Assembly (NCBI GenBank): GCA_937142855.1
Contig: CAKZQZ010000090.1
Coordinates: forward strand, 17,186 to 81,185
Reading direction: 5' to 3'
From: an uncultured Alphaproteobacteria bacterium
Lineage (GTDB): Bacteria; Pseudomonadota; Alphaproteobacteria; Puniceispirillales; Marisalimonadaceae
DNA length: 64,000 bases
Under the pieces are notes generated by a model, which made no database searches, was not told the origin of the DNA, and saw only the letters and a program-made list of their open reading frames with translations. Of the stretch, positions 18,683 through 28,628 are shown piece after piece. Each line of letters begins with the position of its first letter. Position 1 is the first letter of the stretch. A program made the position numbers and the translations under genes.

Positions 18683-19078
18683 TTATTTTTTTAGATTTTT
18701 TAAAATATTCTCAATATTTTTGGCATTTTCAAATGAATTATCTATTTTAAAATAAAGTTTAGGCATTTGCCTAAGCTTAATACTGCTTGATATTAGTTTT
18801 TTTATTCTTCCAGTGACCTTATTAAGATTCTCAACCACCTCATTCTGATGTTCTCCACCTAGAGGCATTATAAATACTTTTGCGTTTTTGAGGTCGGGAC
18901 TTACATTAACTTCTGTAATAGTTACGTTATTATTATTAATATGTTCATTGTAAAAACTTTCTTTAAGCAATACATTTGAGATTAAAAATCTTAATTCCTC
19001 TCCAACTTTAAGTTGTCTTTGTGATTTAATAGAACTGTCTTTAGTTTTTCTTTTAGGTTTAAAATTAAATTCACTCAT
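18683..19078 (-). CDS. rbfA: 30S ribosome-binding factor RbfA
   Basis: Single-KH protein that helps 16S rRNA 5'-end maturation and cold adaptation. 131 residues. Recognised from RQLKVGEELRFLISNVL, VTITEVNVSPDLKNAKVFIMPLG and the C-terminal LRQMPKLYFKIDNSFENA. It lies between infB (10 bp upstream) and truB, the standard order. Confidence 0.94.
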   Translation of the reverse strand: MSEFNFKPKRKTKDSSIKSQRQLKVGEELRFLISNVLLKESFYNEHINNNNVTITEVNVSPDLKNAKVFIMPLGGEHQNEVVENLNKVTGRIKKLISSSIKLRQMPKLYFKIDNSFENAKNIENILKNLKK

Positions 19079-19088
19079 ATGAAAAATT

Positions 19089-21665
19089 TTATCCTACTTT
19101 TTTGTCAACAGATTCCAAACTTCTTGCAACTTCTTTTACCTCAAAACATTCCATTACATCATTTTCTTGAATGTCATTGTAATTTTCAAAGCCCATGCCA
19201 CATTCAGTACCCTCACGTACTTCTTTTACCTCATCTTTAAAACGTCTTAATGTTTTAAGCTTTCCTTGATGAATTACTGTATTATCTCTAAGCAATCTAA
19301 AGCTACAACCCTTTTTAACAATCCCTTCAGTAACATAACATCCTGCAATCTTACCAATTTTAGATACGGAGAATACCTGTCTAATTTCAGCGTAGCCTAT
19401 AAAATTTTCTTGTAAGTCGGGATCTAACATACCTGTTAATGCTAACTTTGCGTCCTCTATTAATTCATAAATTATAGAATGGTACCTGATTTCCACACCA
19501 TCTCTTCTAGACAAGTCTCTCGCCTGAGGAATAGCCCTAACATTAAAAGCAAATACAAGCGCAGAAGAGGCTGAAGCCAAAGTTATATCTGACTCACTAA
19601 TAGCACCAACTCCTCCAGATAAAACTCTGACTTTTACAGAAGAGTTTCCTAATTTATCTAATGCTACTTTTATTGCTTCTAGAGAACCATGAACATCTGT
19701 CTTAATAATAACAGGAAGTTCAGAAGCCTCTCCTGCTTGAATATTTGCCATCATTTGTTCTACAGATCCTCTCGCAGTCAAAGTTGCTTCTTTTTGCTTT
19801 GACTTTCTTGATCTGTATTCAGCAATCTCTCTAGCTTTTGATTCGGAATCAACAACATTAGCTAAATCACCTGCATTTGGAGTTCCTGACAATCCTAAAA
19901 CCTCAACAGGTGTGGATGGACCAGCTGACTGAACTCTTTTCCCTGAATCGTTTAACAAAGCTCTAACTTTACCTGACTCACTCCCAACAACTAAAATATC
20001 ACCAACATTTAAGGTCCCAGCTTTAACAAGCATAGTTATTACGGATCCCTTACCTCTTTCTACTTTTGATTCTATTACAACACCGTTTGCACTTATAGTT
20101 GGGTCACTCTTTAATTCCATCAGCTCAGATTGTAACTCTAAGGCTTCTATCAGATTATCTAGTCCTTCCTTATTTTTTGCAGAAACATTTATACATTGAA
20201 TATCTCCACCCATTTCTTCAGGAATAATGTCATGTTGTAGCAATTCTGTTCTAACTTTTTGGGGATTAGCTTCCGGTTTATCACATTTATTAACAGCAAC
20301 AATAATTGGACATGATGCAGCCTTAGCATGTTTTATTGCCTCAACTGTTTGTGGTTTAATTCCATCATCAGCAGCAACCACCAAAATCACAATATCCGTA
20401 ACGTTAGCCCCTCTTGCTCTCATCTCAGTGAAAGCTTCATGTCCTGGAGTATCTATAAAAGATATTTTTGAGTTGGATTTTGTTGTAATTTGATATGCCC
20501 CAATATGTTGAGTTATACCTCCTGCTTCACTATCAACAACCTTGCTTTGTCTTAGCGCGTCTAATAAAGATGTTTTCCCATGATCAACATGACCCATGAT
20601 AGTAACTATTGGCGGCCTTGATGTCATATTCTTTGGGTCACCTTCTTGAATCTCTAAGTCTAACTCAACATCAGATTCTGATATTCTTTTGGGCTTATGA
20701 CCAAATTCAGTTGTGATTAATTCTGCAGTTTCTGCATCAATAACCTCCGTGGCAGTAGCCATTATACCGTTTTTCATAAGCTCCCTTACAACATCTGCAG
20801 TTTTTTCTGTCATTCTGTTAGCTAATTCAGAGACTGTAATTGTATCTGGTATTGTAACTTCCCTGAACTGTTTTACCGCAGGAGTTTGATCAGCTTGCAT
20901 TCTTGCTTTTTCTCGTCTCCTTTTAATTGAAGCCAAGGACCTAACTCTAACATTGTCTGAATCTAAAGCACGGGCTATAGTCATTTTTCCCTGTCTTTTT
21001 TCTTCAAACCCTTTATTCCATGAAGGTTTTTTTAAATTTTCTCTATATATCTCTTTTTCTTGAACTTTATTTACTGTCCACAACTTTGTGTTAGCAGGAA
21101 TAGTTTCAGCATCAGCTATTTTTTGTCTATCTTTTTCAGCCTGTAACGCCGCTTCCTCTGCTTTTCTAGCATCTATTTGAAGTTGTTTTTGCTCTTCTTC
21201 AATTTTTTTGATCTCTAAAATTTCTTCTGTTTCAGCTTTCCTTCTAGCTAACATTTTATCTTTAGGCGCCAGCGAAGATGCTGCTTTAGATGCCTCATCA
21301 GCTGTAGCAGCAATACGGGCTTCTTCTAATTTTGCTTTTTCGTATTTTTCAGCTGCAATTTCCTCTGCTTGAGCAGCAGTCTTAGCTAGACCCTCTTGCA
21401 ACATCCTACTTCTAGCTTGAATTTCTTGTGAACTAAGACCAGTATTATTATCTATGGTTTTTTTAATTTGGGTCGTATCATTAACACTCATCCTGGCAGA
21501 CGGCCTTTTAGTTCTTTTTACTTCAACCTGAACTGTTCCTCTGCCTGACCTGGTGTTAGTAGAAATACTACTAGAAGCTTTGGAAGTGACAGAGGTTTTC
21601 AATGTTAATTTACCGCCCAAAGAAAGACTTAACTTTTTTCTTTCTCCATTTTTATTATCTTCCAT
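19089..21665 (-). CDS. infB: Translation initiation factor IF-2
   Basis: GTPase that places initiator tRNA on the 30S subunit. 858 residues. A charged, Ala/Lys/Glu-rich N-terminal region (about 80-260) is probably coiled coil or disordered; an IF2_N module follows at about 270-320. The G domain has G1 GHVDHGKT (358-365), G3 DTPGHEAF and G4 NKCD; then come domains II-IV. It follows nusA after only 30 bp: the small gene ylxR, often between nusA and infB, is missing here. Confidence 0.97.
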   Translation of the reverse strand: MEDNKNGERKKLSLSLGGKLTLKTSVTSKASSSISTNTRSGRGTVQVEVKRTKRPSARMSVNDTTQIKKTIDNNTGLSSQEIQARSRMLQEGLAKTAAQAEEIAAEKYEKAKLEEARIAATADEASKAASSLAPKDKMLARRKAETEEILEIKKIEEEQKQLQIDARKAEEAALQAEKDRQKIADAETIPANTKLWTVNKVQEKEIYRENLKKPSWNKGFEEKRQGKMTIARALDSDNVRVRSLASIKRRREKARMQADQTPAVKQFREVTIPDTITVSELANRMTEKTADVVRELMKNGIMATATEVIDAETAELITTEFGHKPKRISESDVELDLEIQEGDPKNMTSRPPIVTIMGHVDHGKTSLLDALRQSKVVDSEAGGITQHIGAYQITTKSNSKISFIDTPGHEAFTEMRARGANVTDIVILVVAADDGIKPQTVEAIKHAKAASCPIIVAVNKCDKPEANPQKVRTELLQHDIIPEEMGGDIQCINVSAKNKEGLDNLIEALELQSELMELKSDPTISANGVVIESKVERGKGSVITMLVKAGTLNVGDILVVGSESGKVRALLNDSGKRVQSAGPSTPVEVLGLSGTPNAGDLANVVDSESKAREIAEYRSRKSKQKEATLTARGSVEQMMANIQAGEASELPVIIKTDVHGSLEAIKVALDKLGNSSVKVRVLSGGVGAISESDITLASASSALVFAFNVRAIPQARDLSRRDGVEIRYHSIIYELIEDAKLALTGMLDPDLQENFIGYAEIRQVFSVSKIGKIAGCYVTEGIVKKGCSFRLLRDNTVIHQGKLKTLRRFKDEVKEVREGTECGMGFENYNDIQENDVMECFEVKEVARSLESVDKKVG

Positions 21666-21695
21666 AATCTTTTTTCCTCAAGCTATGAATTAATT

Positions 21696-23210
21696 CTATT
21701 TTTCGTCTTCAGTAAACCAGTGTTCTCTAGCTCTCATAATAACTGACCCTGCATCATCTTCACTAGCAAAAACCGTTGACCCAAGAATATTAAATAATTC
21801 TTCACTATCTAACTCAGCAAGATCATCTAAAGTTTTAATGTTATTTTCAGCTAGCAATAATATGCTTGGTTTATTTAACTGCTCAAAATTATATAAATCG
21901 TCTTTTACTTTAAGTTGTTTTAATTTGTTTTCAACCCGTTGAGCTTCAGCTTTAACAAAGTTATTTGCTCTATTACTTAATTCGTTAGCTATATCTTCGT
22001 CAAAACCCTCTATTGATAAAAGTTCATCTATTGAAGCTTCGGCTATATCAGAGATTGTAACAAAACCTTCTCCGACCATCAAATGTGCAATAACATCGTC
22101 TATATCAAGAGCATCAATAAAAATTTTGCTTCTTTCAGTAAACTCCTCTTGTCTTTTCTCAGACTCTTCTGCTTCAGTCATAATATCTACAAACCAACCT
22201 GTTAACTGTGAGGCTAGCCTAACATTCTGTCCACGCCTTCCTATAGCTAGGGACAATTGATCATCAGGAACAATTACTTCCATTCTACCTGCATCCTCAT
22301 CCATTACAACTTTAGATGGTACAGCTGGAGCTAAGGCATTAATAACAAAAGTGACAGGATCTTCTGACCAGGGAATTATCTCAATTTTTTCACCTTGAAG
22401 CTCACTGACAACAGCCTGCACCCTTGAACCCCTCATTCCAACACAAGCACCAACAGGGTCAATGGTTGGATCATTTGAAAATGCAGAAATTTTTGCTCGG
22501 CTTCCAGGCTCTCTTGCAACACCTTTTACTTCTATTATGCCATCATAAATTTCAGGGACTTCTTGGGTAAACAATGCAGCTAAAAACTCATTTGATGCTC
22601 TTGACAAAAATATCTGCGGTCCTTTTAACTCTTCGGAAACGTCAATTATAAAACACCTCAACCTATCTCCAGGTCTTAGTTGTTCTCTAGGTATCATATG
22701 ATCTTTTTTTATTACTGCCTCTGCCCTACCGAGATCAATAGAAATAGAGTGATTATCAACTCTTTTGATTGTGCCAACAACAATTTCACCAACGCGGTCT
22801 TTATATTCTAAATACTGCCTTTGTCTTTCAGCTTCACGTACTTTTTGGGCAATCACTTGTTTAGCGGTTTGAGCAGCAATACGACCAAAGTCTATAGGAG
22901 GTAGTGGTTGTTTATAAAATTGACCTATTTCAATACCTAAATTTCTCCTTTCAGCTTCCTTGAAAGACATTTGAGTTATGTCATTTTCGACTATATCTAC
23001 AACTTCAGTAAACTGAGCAATATTGATTGAACCATTTTTTCTATCAATGTTTGCTCTAATGTCTCTTTCCAAACCATATTTAGACCTTGCTGCTTTCTGA
23101 ATTGCCTCTTCCATTGCAACAATCACTTCTTCTTTTTCAATTGATTTTTCTCTAGAAACAGCTTCTGCAACTTGTATTAACTCTAATCTAGCTATGGATT
23201 TTGCTTCCAT
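21696..23210 (-). CDS. nusA: Transcription termination/antitermination factor NusA
   Basis: RNA polymerase-binding factor controlling pausing, termination and antitermination. 504 residues: N-terminal domain, S1 domain (VGEIVVGTIKRVDNHSISIDLG), two KH domains (DPVGACVGMRGSRVQAV and AIGRRGQNVRLASQLTGW), then an acidic C-terminal extension with helix-hairpin-helix-like repeats (SIDELLSIEGFDEDIANEL). 21 bp follow the rimP stop. The C-terminal repeats are typical of proteobacterial NusA. Confidence 0.96.
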   Translation of the reverse strand: MEAKSIARLELIQVAEAVSREKSIEKEEVIVAMEEAIQKAARSKYGLERDIRANIDRKNGSINIAQFTEVVDIVENDITQMSFKEAERRNLGIEIGQFYKQPLPPIDFGRIAAQTAKQVIAQKVREAERQRQYLEYKDRVGEIVVGTIKRVDNHSISIDLGRAEAVIKKDHMIPREQLRPGDRLRCFIIDVSEELKGPQIFLSRASNEFLAALFTQEVPEIYDGIIEVKGVAREPGSRAKISAFSNDPTIDPVGACVGMRGSRVQAVVSELQGEKIEIIPWSEDPVTFVINALAPAVPSKVVMDEDAGRMEVIVPDDQLSLAIGRRGQNVRLASQLTGWFVDIMTEAEESEKRQEEFTERSKIFIDALDIDDVIAHLMVGEGFVTISDIAEASIDELLSIEGFDEDIANELSNRANNFVKAEAQRVENKLKQLKVKDDLYNFEQLNKPSILLLAENNIKTLDDLAELDSEELFNILGSTVFASEDDAGSVIMRAREHWFTEDEK

Positions 23211-23231
23211 GTCACTTCCCTATTTTAAATT

Positions 23232-23714
23232 TTAATTAATTCTATTATTTTCGATTGCCCATTCAGGATCAATATTAGCTCTTTCAATTTCAAAAAAATT
23301 TATTTTTATTTCATGTTCATCAGTTTTCAATACTATGTTTTGTTTTTCATCTACTGCGTTTATAAAACCTTTATAAGTCTTTCTTCCCAAAAAGCTTTCT
23401 TTAAGAACAATTTTGACTTTGTTATCCTTAAAAAAAAAGTAATCATCCAAACATGTTAGTGGCCTTGAAAGTCCTCCTGAAGAAACTTCTAAAACATAAG
23501 AGGAGCTAATTGGATCATCAACTTCTAAATAAGATGAAATTTCTTTACTAAGAAAAGTACAATCATCAATTCCCATTGTCCTGTCTTTAATTCTTTCTGC
23601 CATTATCTGCAATGTTTTTTTATTATTAACGTTTATGATTTTTACACGGATAAGATGATAACCTAGGTTTTTTAACCTCGTAAATAATAAATCTCTTATA
23701 CGATCAACAACCAA
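23232..23714 (-). CDS. rimP: Ribosome maturation factor RimP
   Basis: Needed for 30S subunit assembly. 160 residues; the signature YVLEVSSGGLSRPL and the GIDDCTFLSKEISSYLEVDDPI segment match the family. Translation starts at TTG 23714, seven bases after AGGA; no in-frame ATG exists upstream. The predicted promoter and a terminator-like hairpin lie immediately ahead, so its 5' leader would be mostly that hairpin. First gene of rimP-nusA-infB-rbfA-truB-rpsO-pnp. Confidence 0.92.
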   Translation of the reverse strand: MVVDRIRDLLFTRLKNLGYHLIRVKIINVNNKKTLQIMAERIKDRTMGIDDCTFLSKEISSYLEVDDPISSSYVLEVSSGGLSRPLTCLDDYFFFKDNKVKIVLKESFLGRKTYKGFINAVDEKQNIVLKTDEHEIKINFFEIERANIDPEWAIENNRIN

Positions 23715-23733
23715 ACTTATTTTCCTAATAAAA

Positions 23734-23757
23734 AAAGTGAGTTTTTAGGCTCACTTT
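23734..23757 (-). terminator. Terminator-like hairpin between trmB and rimP
   Basis: Minus strand: 8-bp stem AAAGTGAG/CTCACTTT around an 8-base loop, with the T-run continuing to 23730. It is a good intrinsic terminator for the trmB end of the upstream operon. It also overlaps the predicted transcription start of rimP (near 23757), so it may double as a leader hairpin or attenuator for the rimP operon. Confidence 0.75.
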
Positions 23758-23763
23758 ACATTT

Positions 23764-23792
23764 ATTATAATTTCAATTTTAGAATAAATCAA
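23764..23792 (-). promoter_or_regulatory. Predicted sigma70-type promoter of the rimP-nusA-infB operon
   Basis: Minus strand: -35 TTGATT (23787-23792), a 17-bp spacer, a perfect -10 TATAAT (23764-23769). Predicted start near 23757, at the foot of the hairpin. Best spacing and -10 of the promoters seen here. Confidence 0.5.
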
Positions 23793-23817
23793 TAACTTTG
23801 AATTTGTTTGAAATTTA

Positions 23818-24510
23818 CTAGTTCTTTATTTTTTTATAAATAAACCAACTTGGAACCCTGTTTTCTTTATAAGCTTTTTTCTCATACTTTGTTGAAAAAC
23901 AATCCGAAGGACGAGTTCTCCAATCATTTGCATCATTTGCAAGCCATTCTAAACCTTGATTAGATTGAAATTGTTCTAATACCCAGCTTTTTAAAACTGG
24001 GTGGTCAGTTCCAACTGTGATTGTACCATTTTGAGTCAAAATCAAACTAAGATATTCTATAAATATTGGTTGTATTAATCTACGAGACCTATGTTTTGTT
24101 TTTGGCCAAGGATCAGGAAAAAGTATTTTTATTTCTGAAATACTATTAGGTGGGATAAAGTTTATAATTTTCTTTATATCATCATGCCAGATTTTTACAT
24201 TGGTTATATTATTTTTTTTTAACTTTTGAATGCATTGAACAGTACTATTCAAAAATGGTTCAGCTCCAATGTAAAGGCTTTTCGGATAATTTCTTGCTGA
24301 CTGGACTAAGTTATCTCCATTTCCAAAGCCAATCTCTAATATTATTGTTTTTTTTTTATAAAAAGAAAATAATTCTAAAAGATTTTGTTCCAGATTTGAT
24401 TGTTTTATAAAATATTTACCTCCTTCTTTTAAAGCCAAATTCGCAGTTGGGGTTAATTTTCTACCTTTTCTTCTTCCATAAAACTTAGATGAATTAATAG
24501 TAGAATCCAA
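23818..24510 (-). CDS. trmB: tRNA (guanine-N7-)-methyltransferase TrmB
   Basis: SAM-dependent enzyme making m7G46 in the tRNA variable loop. 230 residues. Motifs: YGRRKGRKL near the start, ILEIGFGNGDNL for SAM binding, GAEPF, and the catalytic region LFPDPWPKTKHRSRRLI. The C-terminus has DWRTRPSDCFSTKYEKKA. Translation appears to start at TTG 24510, 2 bp after the metK stop, with AGGAG about 10 bp upstream. It closes the long tsaB-to-trmB run and is followed by a terminator. Confidence 0.93.
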   Translation of the reverse strand: MDSTINSSKFYGRRKGRKLTPTANLALKEGGKYFIKQSNLEQNLLELFSFYKKKTIILEIGFGNGDNLVQSARNYPKSLYIGAEPFLNSTVQCIQKLKKNNITNVKIWHDDIKKIINFIPPNSISEIKILFPDPWPKTKHRSRRLIQPIFIEYLSLILTQNGTITVGTDHPVLKSWVLEQFQSNQGLEWLANDANDWRTRPSDCFSTKYEKKAYKENRVPSWFIYKKIKN

Positions 24511-24512
24511 AC

Positions 24513-25697
24513 TTAAGAAACTCCTAGTTCTTTTTTAATGGAGGTAACTAAATCAGTTTTTTCCCATGTAAATGTGCCCTCAATAATTTCATTTGGCTTT
24601 CTTCCAAAATGACCATATGAAGAGGTTGGCACGTATATAGGGTTATTTAATTTTAAATGTTCTCTTATACCTCTTGGAGACATATCTATTAAATTACTTA
24701 GGATTTTTTCAATCTTACTGTCTTCTATTTTACCTGTTCCTTGAGTGTTAACGTATAATGAAAGTGGTTTAGAGACACCAATCGCATATGCAATTTGAAT
24801 TGTACATTTTGAAGCAAGGCCAGAAGCAACTACATTTTTAGCTAAATATCTTGTTAAATACGCTGCTGATCTATCTACTTTTGTAGGATCTTTCCCAGAA
24901 AAAGCGCCACCTCCATGAGGTGACGCTCCTCCATAAGTATCAACTATTATTTTTCTCCCTGTTAGACCAGCATCACCATCTGGTCCGCCTATTTCAAATA
25001 TACCGGTTGGGTTAACATAAAATTCTTCTTCAGGGCACATCCAACCGTCAGGTAAAACTTTAATTACTATTTCTCTAACTAAGTTTTTAATATCTTCTTG
25101 TGAGCTATTTTTAATATGTTGAGTTGAGACAACAACAGACTTGGCTTTGTAGGGTATTCCATCTCTATATTCTAAAGTAATTTGTGATTTACTATCTGGG
25201 AGTAAAATACAGTTTTTGTCATCATGCCTAATTTTAGACATTTCTTTTAAAATTTTGTGTGAGTAGTAAATTGGAGCAGGCATTAAATCTTCTGTTTCGT
25301 CACATGCATAACCAAACATTAGGCCTTGGTCCCCAGCTCCTTCATCTTTGTTACCAGATTTATCTACCCCTACGGCAATGTTTGAGGATTGTGAATGAAG
25401 ATAACATTGAAAATCCATTTTTTGCCAATGATATCCATCTTGCTCGTATCCAATATCTTTTACGGCTTGTCTAACATGATATTCAATTTCTTCGTTATCT
25501 ATACTTATGCCTTCTGGAAGTCTATACTCACCAGCAAGAATAGTTCTATTTGTTGAAACCATAGTTTCACATGCCACCCTTGCCTCTGGGTATTTTTTTA
25601 TGAGTAGATCTACAACAGTGTCTGATATTTTATCACATATTTTATCTGGGTGGCCCTCAGAGACTGACTCTGAGGTAAATAGATATGTATTCATCAT
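24513..25697 (-). CDS. metK: S-adenosylmethionine synthetase
   Basis: Makes SAM from methionine and ATP. 394 residues. Signatures: [18 protein letters not shown] (9-26), [12 protein letters not shown], and [19 protein letters not shown]. The start ATGATG overlaps the lnt stop by 4 bp (ATGA), so no SAM riboswitch leader can exist here, and expression must come from the upstream operon. It feeds the SAM enzymes of the same run, MiaB and TrmB. Confidence 0.97.
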   Translation of the reverse strand: MMNTYLFTSESVSEGHPDKICDKISDTVVDLLIKKYPEARVACETMVSTNRTILAGEYRLPEGISIDNEEIEYHVRQAVKDIGYEQDGYHWQKMDFQCYLHSQSSNIAVGVDKSGNKDEGAGDQGLMFGYACDETEDLMPAPIYYSHKILKEMSKIRHDDKNCILLPDSKSQITLEYRDGIPYKAKSVVVSTQHIKNSSQEDIKNLVREIVIKVLPDGWMCPEEEFYVNPTGIFEIGGPDGDAGLTGRKIIVDTYGGASPHGGGAFSGKDPTKVDRSAAYLTRYLAKNVVASGLASKCTIQIAYAIGVSKPLSLYVNTQGTGKIEDSKIEKILSNLIDMSPRGIREHLKLNNPIYVPTSSYGHFGRKPNEIIEGTFTWEKTDLVTSIKKELGVS

Positions 25698-27202
25698 TTA
25701 CATTCCTTTATTTGTATATATTTTCTATTTACTATAACTAATGATAATAATAAAAGGAAAAATATGCTGTTTCCAAACTTAGCATAATGTGTACTTTTTA
25801 ACCTAGACACTATTTCAATAGTTTTTGCTTCTTCTTGATTTAAATCAATCTTTACTAACTCTTCTCCAAAAGGTGATATAAAAGCAGAAATTCCTGTATT
25901 GGCTACCCTTACTATTGGCAAACCTAACTCTACAGCTTTTATTTGAGCTAAAGCTAAATGCTGATAAGGACCAACAGTCTTTCCAAACCATGCATCGTTT
26001 GTAATGTTTATTATTAAGTTAGTTTCTTTTGAAATTCTTTTATTAATTTCATCAGAAAATAAAATCTCGTAGCATATAAGTGTTATGATATCGCCAAAAC
26101 TATCTAAATTAATATTGGGTTTTAAATTACCGCCTGTAAAATCTTTTTGACTAAAGTAATTTGCTACTTTGCTAAAAACATACCTAAGAGGGATGTATTC
26201 TCCAAAAGGTACTAAGTGCAATTTATCATATTCATAAATGATTTTTCCATCAGAGTTTAAAAATACTAGTGAGTTATAAATATTGTTTTGATTAACTCTT
26301 AATAATCCAACAACTAATTTTGTTTTTGGATTTTTTATAATGCTTTTAGCAATTGAAGATAAAACTAGTTTTTCGTTTGGAATAAACCCGGCGAAACTTG
26401 TTTCCGGCCATATAATCAGTCTTTCCAAATCATTTTGTTTGCCTTGTTCATTATTAGATAAATCTATTAATTTCTTTAAATGTGTTTCTCTTTTGCTAAT
26501 ATTCCACTTGTCTTTTTGTTTTATATTGGGCTGCACAATTGTAACTAATTGATTATTAGTTTTTTGAATTTCTTTATTGTAAAGTCTTAAAAAACTAGAA
26601 ATGAATAAGATTGTAATTGGGACAAAAAATATAAAAAAAAGGATAACCTTTTTATGAAGGTTAGAAAAAATCAAAAAAGGCAAGACAGACAAAGTAATAA
26701 CAACTAAATTACCTCCATAACTTCCAATAAACGAAAAAATTTGAATAAAATATTCGTTTCCTGACAGGACCATGGATGGCATTAGCCAAGGAAAACCAGT
26801 AAATACAAAAGCTCTGAAATATTCAGCCAAAGATAGAAAAAGTATAACTAACACTAAAGATGAAACTTTATTCCTTGTTAATAGTTTAGCAAACAAAAAA
26901 GCTAATCCCCAAAAAATTGCTAATAAACTTGGCAATAAAATAACAGCAAACGGCATGAAATAAATATGATAGGTATCTGCTACTATAAACGCAGAACCAA
27001 TCCAGTATAAACCAAATAGAAACCAACCAAAACCTAGAACCCAGCCAGTTAAAAAAGTTTCCCTCAATGATGAAAGAAAGGATATTTTATAGATGCCAAA
27101 TCCTAAAAAGAAAATTGTTAGAAAAAAAGAAAATGGAGGAATAGCAAAAGTTGAAACTGCTCCTGCAGAAAAAATCATTACCACTTTATAAATTTTTTTC
27201 AT
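25694..27202 (-). CDS. lnt: Apolipoprotein N-acyltransferase
   Basis: Inner-membrane enzyme adding the third acyl chain to the N-terminal cysteine of lipoproteins. 502 residues. About six membrane helices fill residues 5-205, followed by a nitrilase-fold periplasmic domain with the catalytic triad Glu267 ([11 protein letters not shown]), Lys327 ([14 protein letters not shown]) and Cys377 (LICYEILF). A final hydrophobic helix ends the protein. It follows the CorC-like gene after 7 bp, as in many proteobacteria. The lipoproteins encoded nearby would be its substrates. Confidence 0.95.
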   Translation of the reverse strand: MKKIYKVVMIFSAGAVSTFAIPPFSFFLTIFFLGFGIYKISFLSSLRETFLTGWVLGFGWFLFGLYWIGSAFIVADTYHIYFMPFAVILLPSLLAIFWGLAFLFAKLLTRNKVSSLVLVILFLSLAEYFRAFVFTGFPWLMPSMVLSGNEYFIQIFSFIGSYGGNLVVITLSVLPFLIFSNLHKKVILFFIFFVPITILFISSFLRLYNKEIQKTNNQLVTIVQPNIKQKDKWNISKRETHLKKLIDLSNNEQGKQNDLERLIIWPETSFAGFIPNEKLVLSSIAKSIIKNPKTKLVVGLLRVNQNNIYNSLVFLNSDGKIIYEYDKLHLVPFGEYIPLRYVFSKVANYFSQKDFTGGNLKPNINLDSFGDIITLICYEILFSDEINKRISKETNLIINITNDAWFGKTVGPYQHLALAQIKAVELGLPIVRVANTGISAFISPFGEELVKIDLNQEEAKTIEIVSRLKSTHYAKFGNSIFFLLLLSLVIVNRKYIQIKECK

Positions 27203-27209
27203 TTAGTAA

Positions 27210-28079
27210 TTAAAAAGCAGGCTGATCTAAATTTGAAATATTATTTAGACCAATTATTTTAACTAAAATTATTTTTCGAGGATCCGCTTCTAAAATTTCA
27301 AATTTCAATCCTGAAGGTGAATATCTTATAACCTCTCCTTTAACAGGAACCCTTCCTGCTATACTGATTATAAAACCTCCTAGTGTTTCAATTTCATCAT
27401 TTAAATCTTCTTTCCTTATTGAGTTAATAAGATCTTCAAATAAATCAATCACTATTCTTGCTTCTACTATGATGGAGCCGTCTTCTATTTTATCTAACCT
27501 AATTTCTGAAGAAGATTCATGTTCATCTTCTATTTCACCAACTAACTCCTCTACTAAATCTTCAATGGTTACCAAGCCATCAATACCCCCATACTCATCC
27601 ACAACAAGTGCTAAATGACGCCTTTTAACTCTCATTTCATACAACAAATCAAGAAGACTAATTGATGGTGAAACAAAAAAAGGTTTTTTTAGTAAAGATT
27701 TAATGTTTGGTTTTTCTTTTAGAGACAAGTTAGCAAGAACATCTTTAATATGCAGAATACCAACAATATCATCTAAACTTTCATTTCTGACTGGTACTCT
27801 ACTATGATTGGTTTTTATCAATTGTTTAACTATATCTTTAAAATTATCAGACATTGCGACTGATACAATATTAACTCTTGGTACCATTACATCTGAAGCA
27901 GTAATTCCTCTAAGTCCCGCAAGATTTTTTAATAATTCATTTTCATGGCTTAGAGAGTTTCCATTCAAATCATCCGCACTAATTCTTTTAGCAACAAACT
28001 GCTCTAATTCTTTATCAAAATTTGTATCAATATTGTCTAGTTTATTTTTTTTAAAAAAACTGGGAAATTTAATTTTCAT
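27210..28079 (-). CDS. CBS-domain CorC/TlyC-family protein
   Basis: 289 residues, with no transmembrane segment. A CBS pair spans roughly 55-185 (DVMVPRVNIVSVAM... VPVRNESLDDIVGILHIKDVL ... ALVVDEYGGIDGLVTIEDLVEELVGEIEDE), followed by the CorC_HlyC C-terminal domain. Homologues have been linked to magnesium/cobalt homeostasis, and this one sits between ybeY and lnt, the usual place of ybeX/corC. Whether it affects ion transport or ribosome metabolism is not settled by the sequence. It overlaps the ybeY end by 11 bp. Confidence 0.88.
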   Translation of the reverse strand: MKIKFPSFFKKNKLDNIDTNFDKELEQFVAKRISADDLNGNSLSHENELLKNLAGLRGITASDVMVPRVNIVSVAMSDNFKDIVKQLIKTNHSRVPVRNESLDDIVGILHIKDVLANLSLKEKPNIKSLLKKPFFVSPSISLLDLLYEMRVKRRHLALVVDEYGGIDGLVTIEDLVEELVGEIEDEHESSSEIRLDKIEDGSIIVEARIVIDLFEDLINSIRKEDLNDEIETLGGFIISIAGRVPVKGEVIRYSPSGLKFEILEADPRKIILVKIIGLNNISNLDQPAF

Positions 28080-28608
28080 TTTTTATTTCATAAGGGTTAG
28101 ATATACTTAATTTATTTAAGATACAAATTTCTAAATCTTCCATCATTCTAGCTTCATCTTCTGTCTTATGATCATACCCTAGTAAATGTAACAAGCCATG
28201 AATAAATAAGTGTGTCAAATGATCAATTGTACTTTTGTTATTTGCTTTAGCTTCTGATATAATCGTCTCTAGAGAAAATATAATATCACCTAAAAAAACA
28301 TTTTTAAAATTTGTAGAAGTATCAGTTGACGACGGAAATGAGAGGACATTCGTAGGTTTATTAATCTTTCTGAACTGACTATTTAATTCCATAACTTTTT
28401 TATCACCAGAAAACATTATTGAAATCAAAATTTTATCTTCAGGAGTGATGTTTATGACCTCATCTGGAAATTCTTTTAAAATCTTATATATTTTTTTTTC
28501 AAAACTATTTACAAGATCTTGGCACCATAAGTCTGTATCTATATTGGCTTCAATTGTATAGAAGCTATCATTCCATATCTTATAACTGTTAACCAATTCT
28601 TTTTTCAC
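28069..28608 (-). CDS. ybeY: Endoribonuclease YbeY (16S rRNA maturation)
   Basis: Zinc-dependent RNase in 16S rRNA 3' end maturation and ribosome quality control. 179 residues; the zinc motif HGLLHLLGYDH gives His137, His141 and His147, preceded by TNVLSFP and LGDIIFS. The start codon is GTG 28608 with no strong ribosome binding site, so the exact start is less certain. It follows phoH after 20 bp, the conserved phoH-ybeY-corC-lnt order. Confidence 0.92.
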   Translation of the reverse strand: MKKELVNSYKIWNDSFYTIEANIDTDLWCQDLVNSFEKKIYKILKEFPDEVINITPEDKILISIMFSGDKKVMELNSQFRKINKPTNVLSFPSSTDTSTNFKNVFLGDIIFSLETIISEAKANNKSTIDHLTHLFIHGLLHLLGYDHKTEDEARMMEDLEICILNKLSISNPYEIKNEN

Positions 28609-28628
28609 ACGAATAATTTTGTTTATAA

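Noticed and set aside
25690..25740. Possible SAM riboswitch before metK
   Set aside because: metK overlaps lnt by 4 bp, so there is no leader to hold one.
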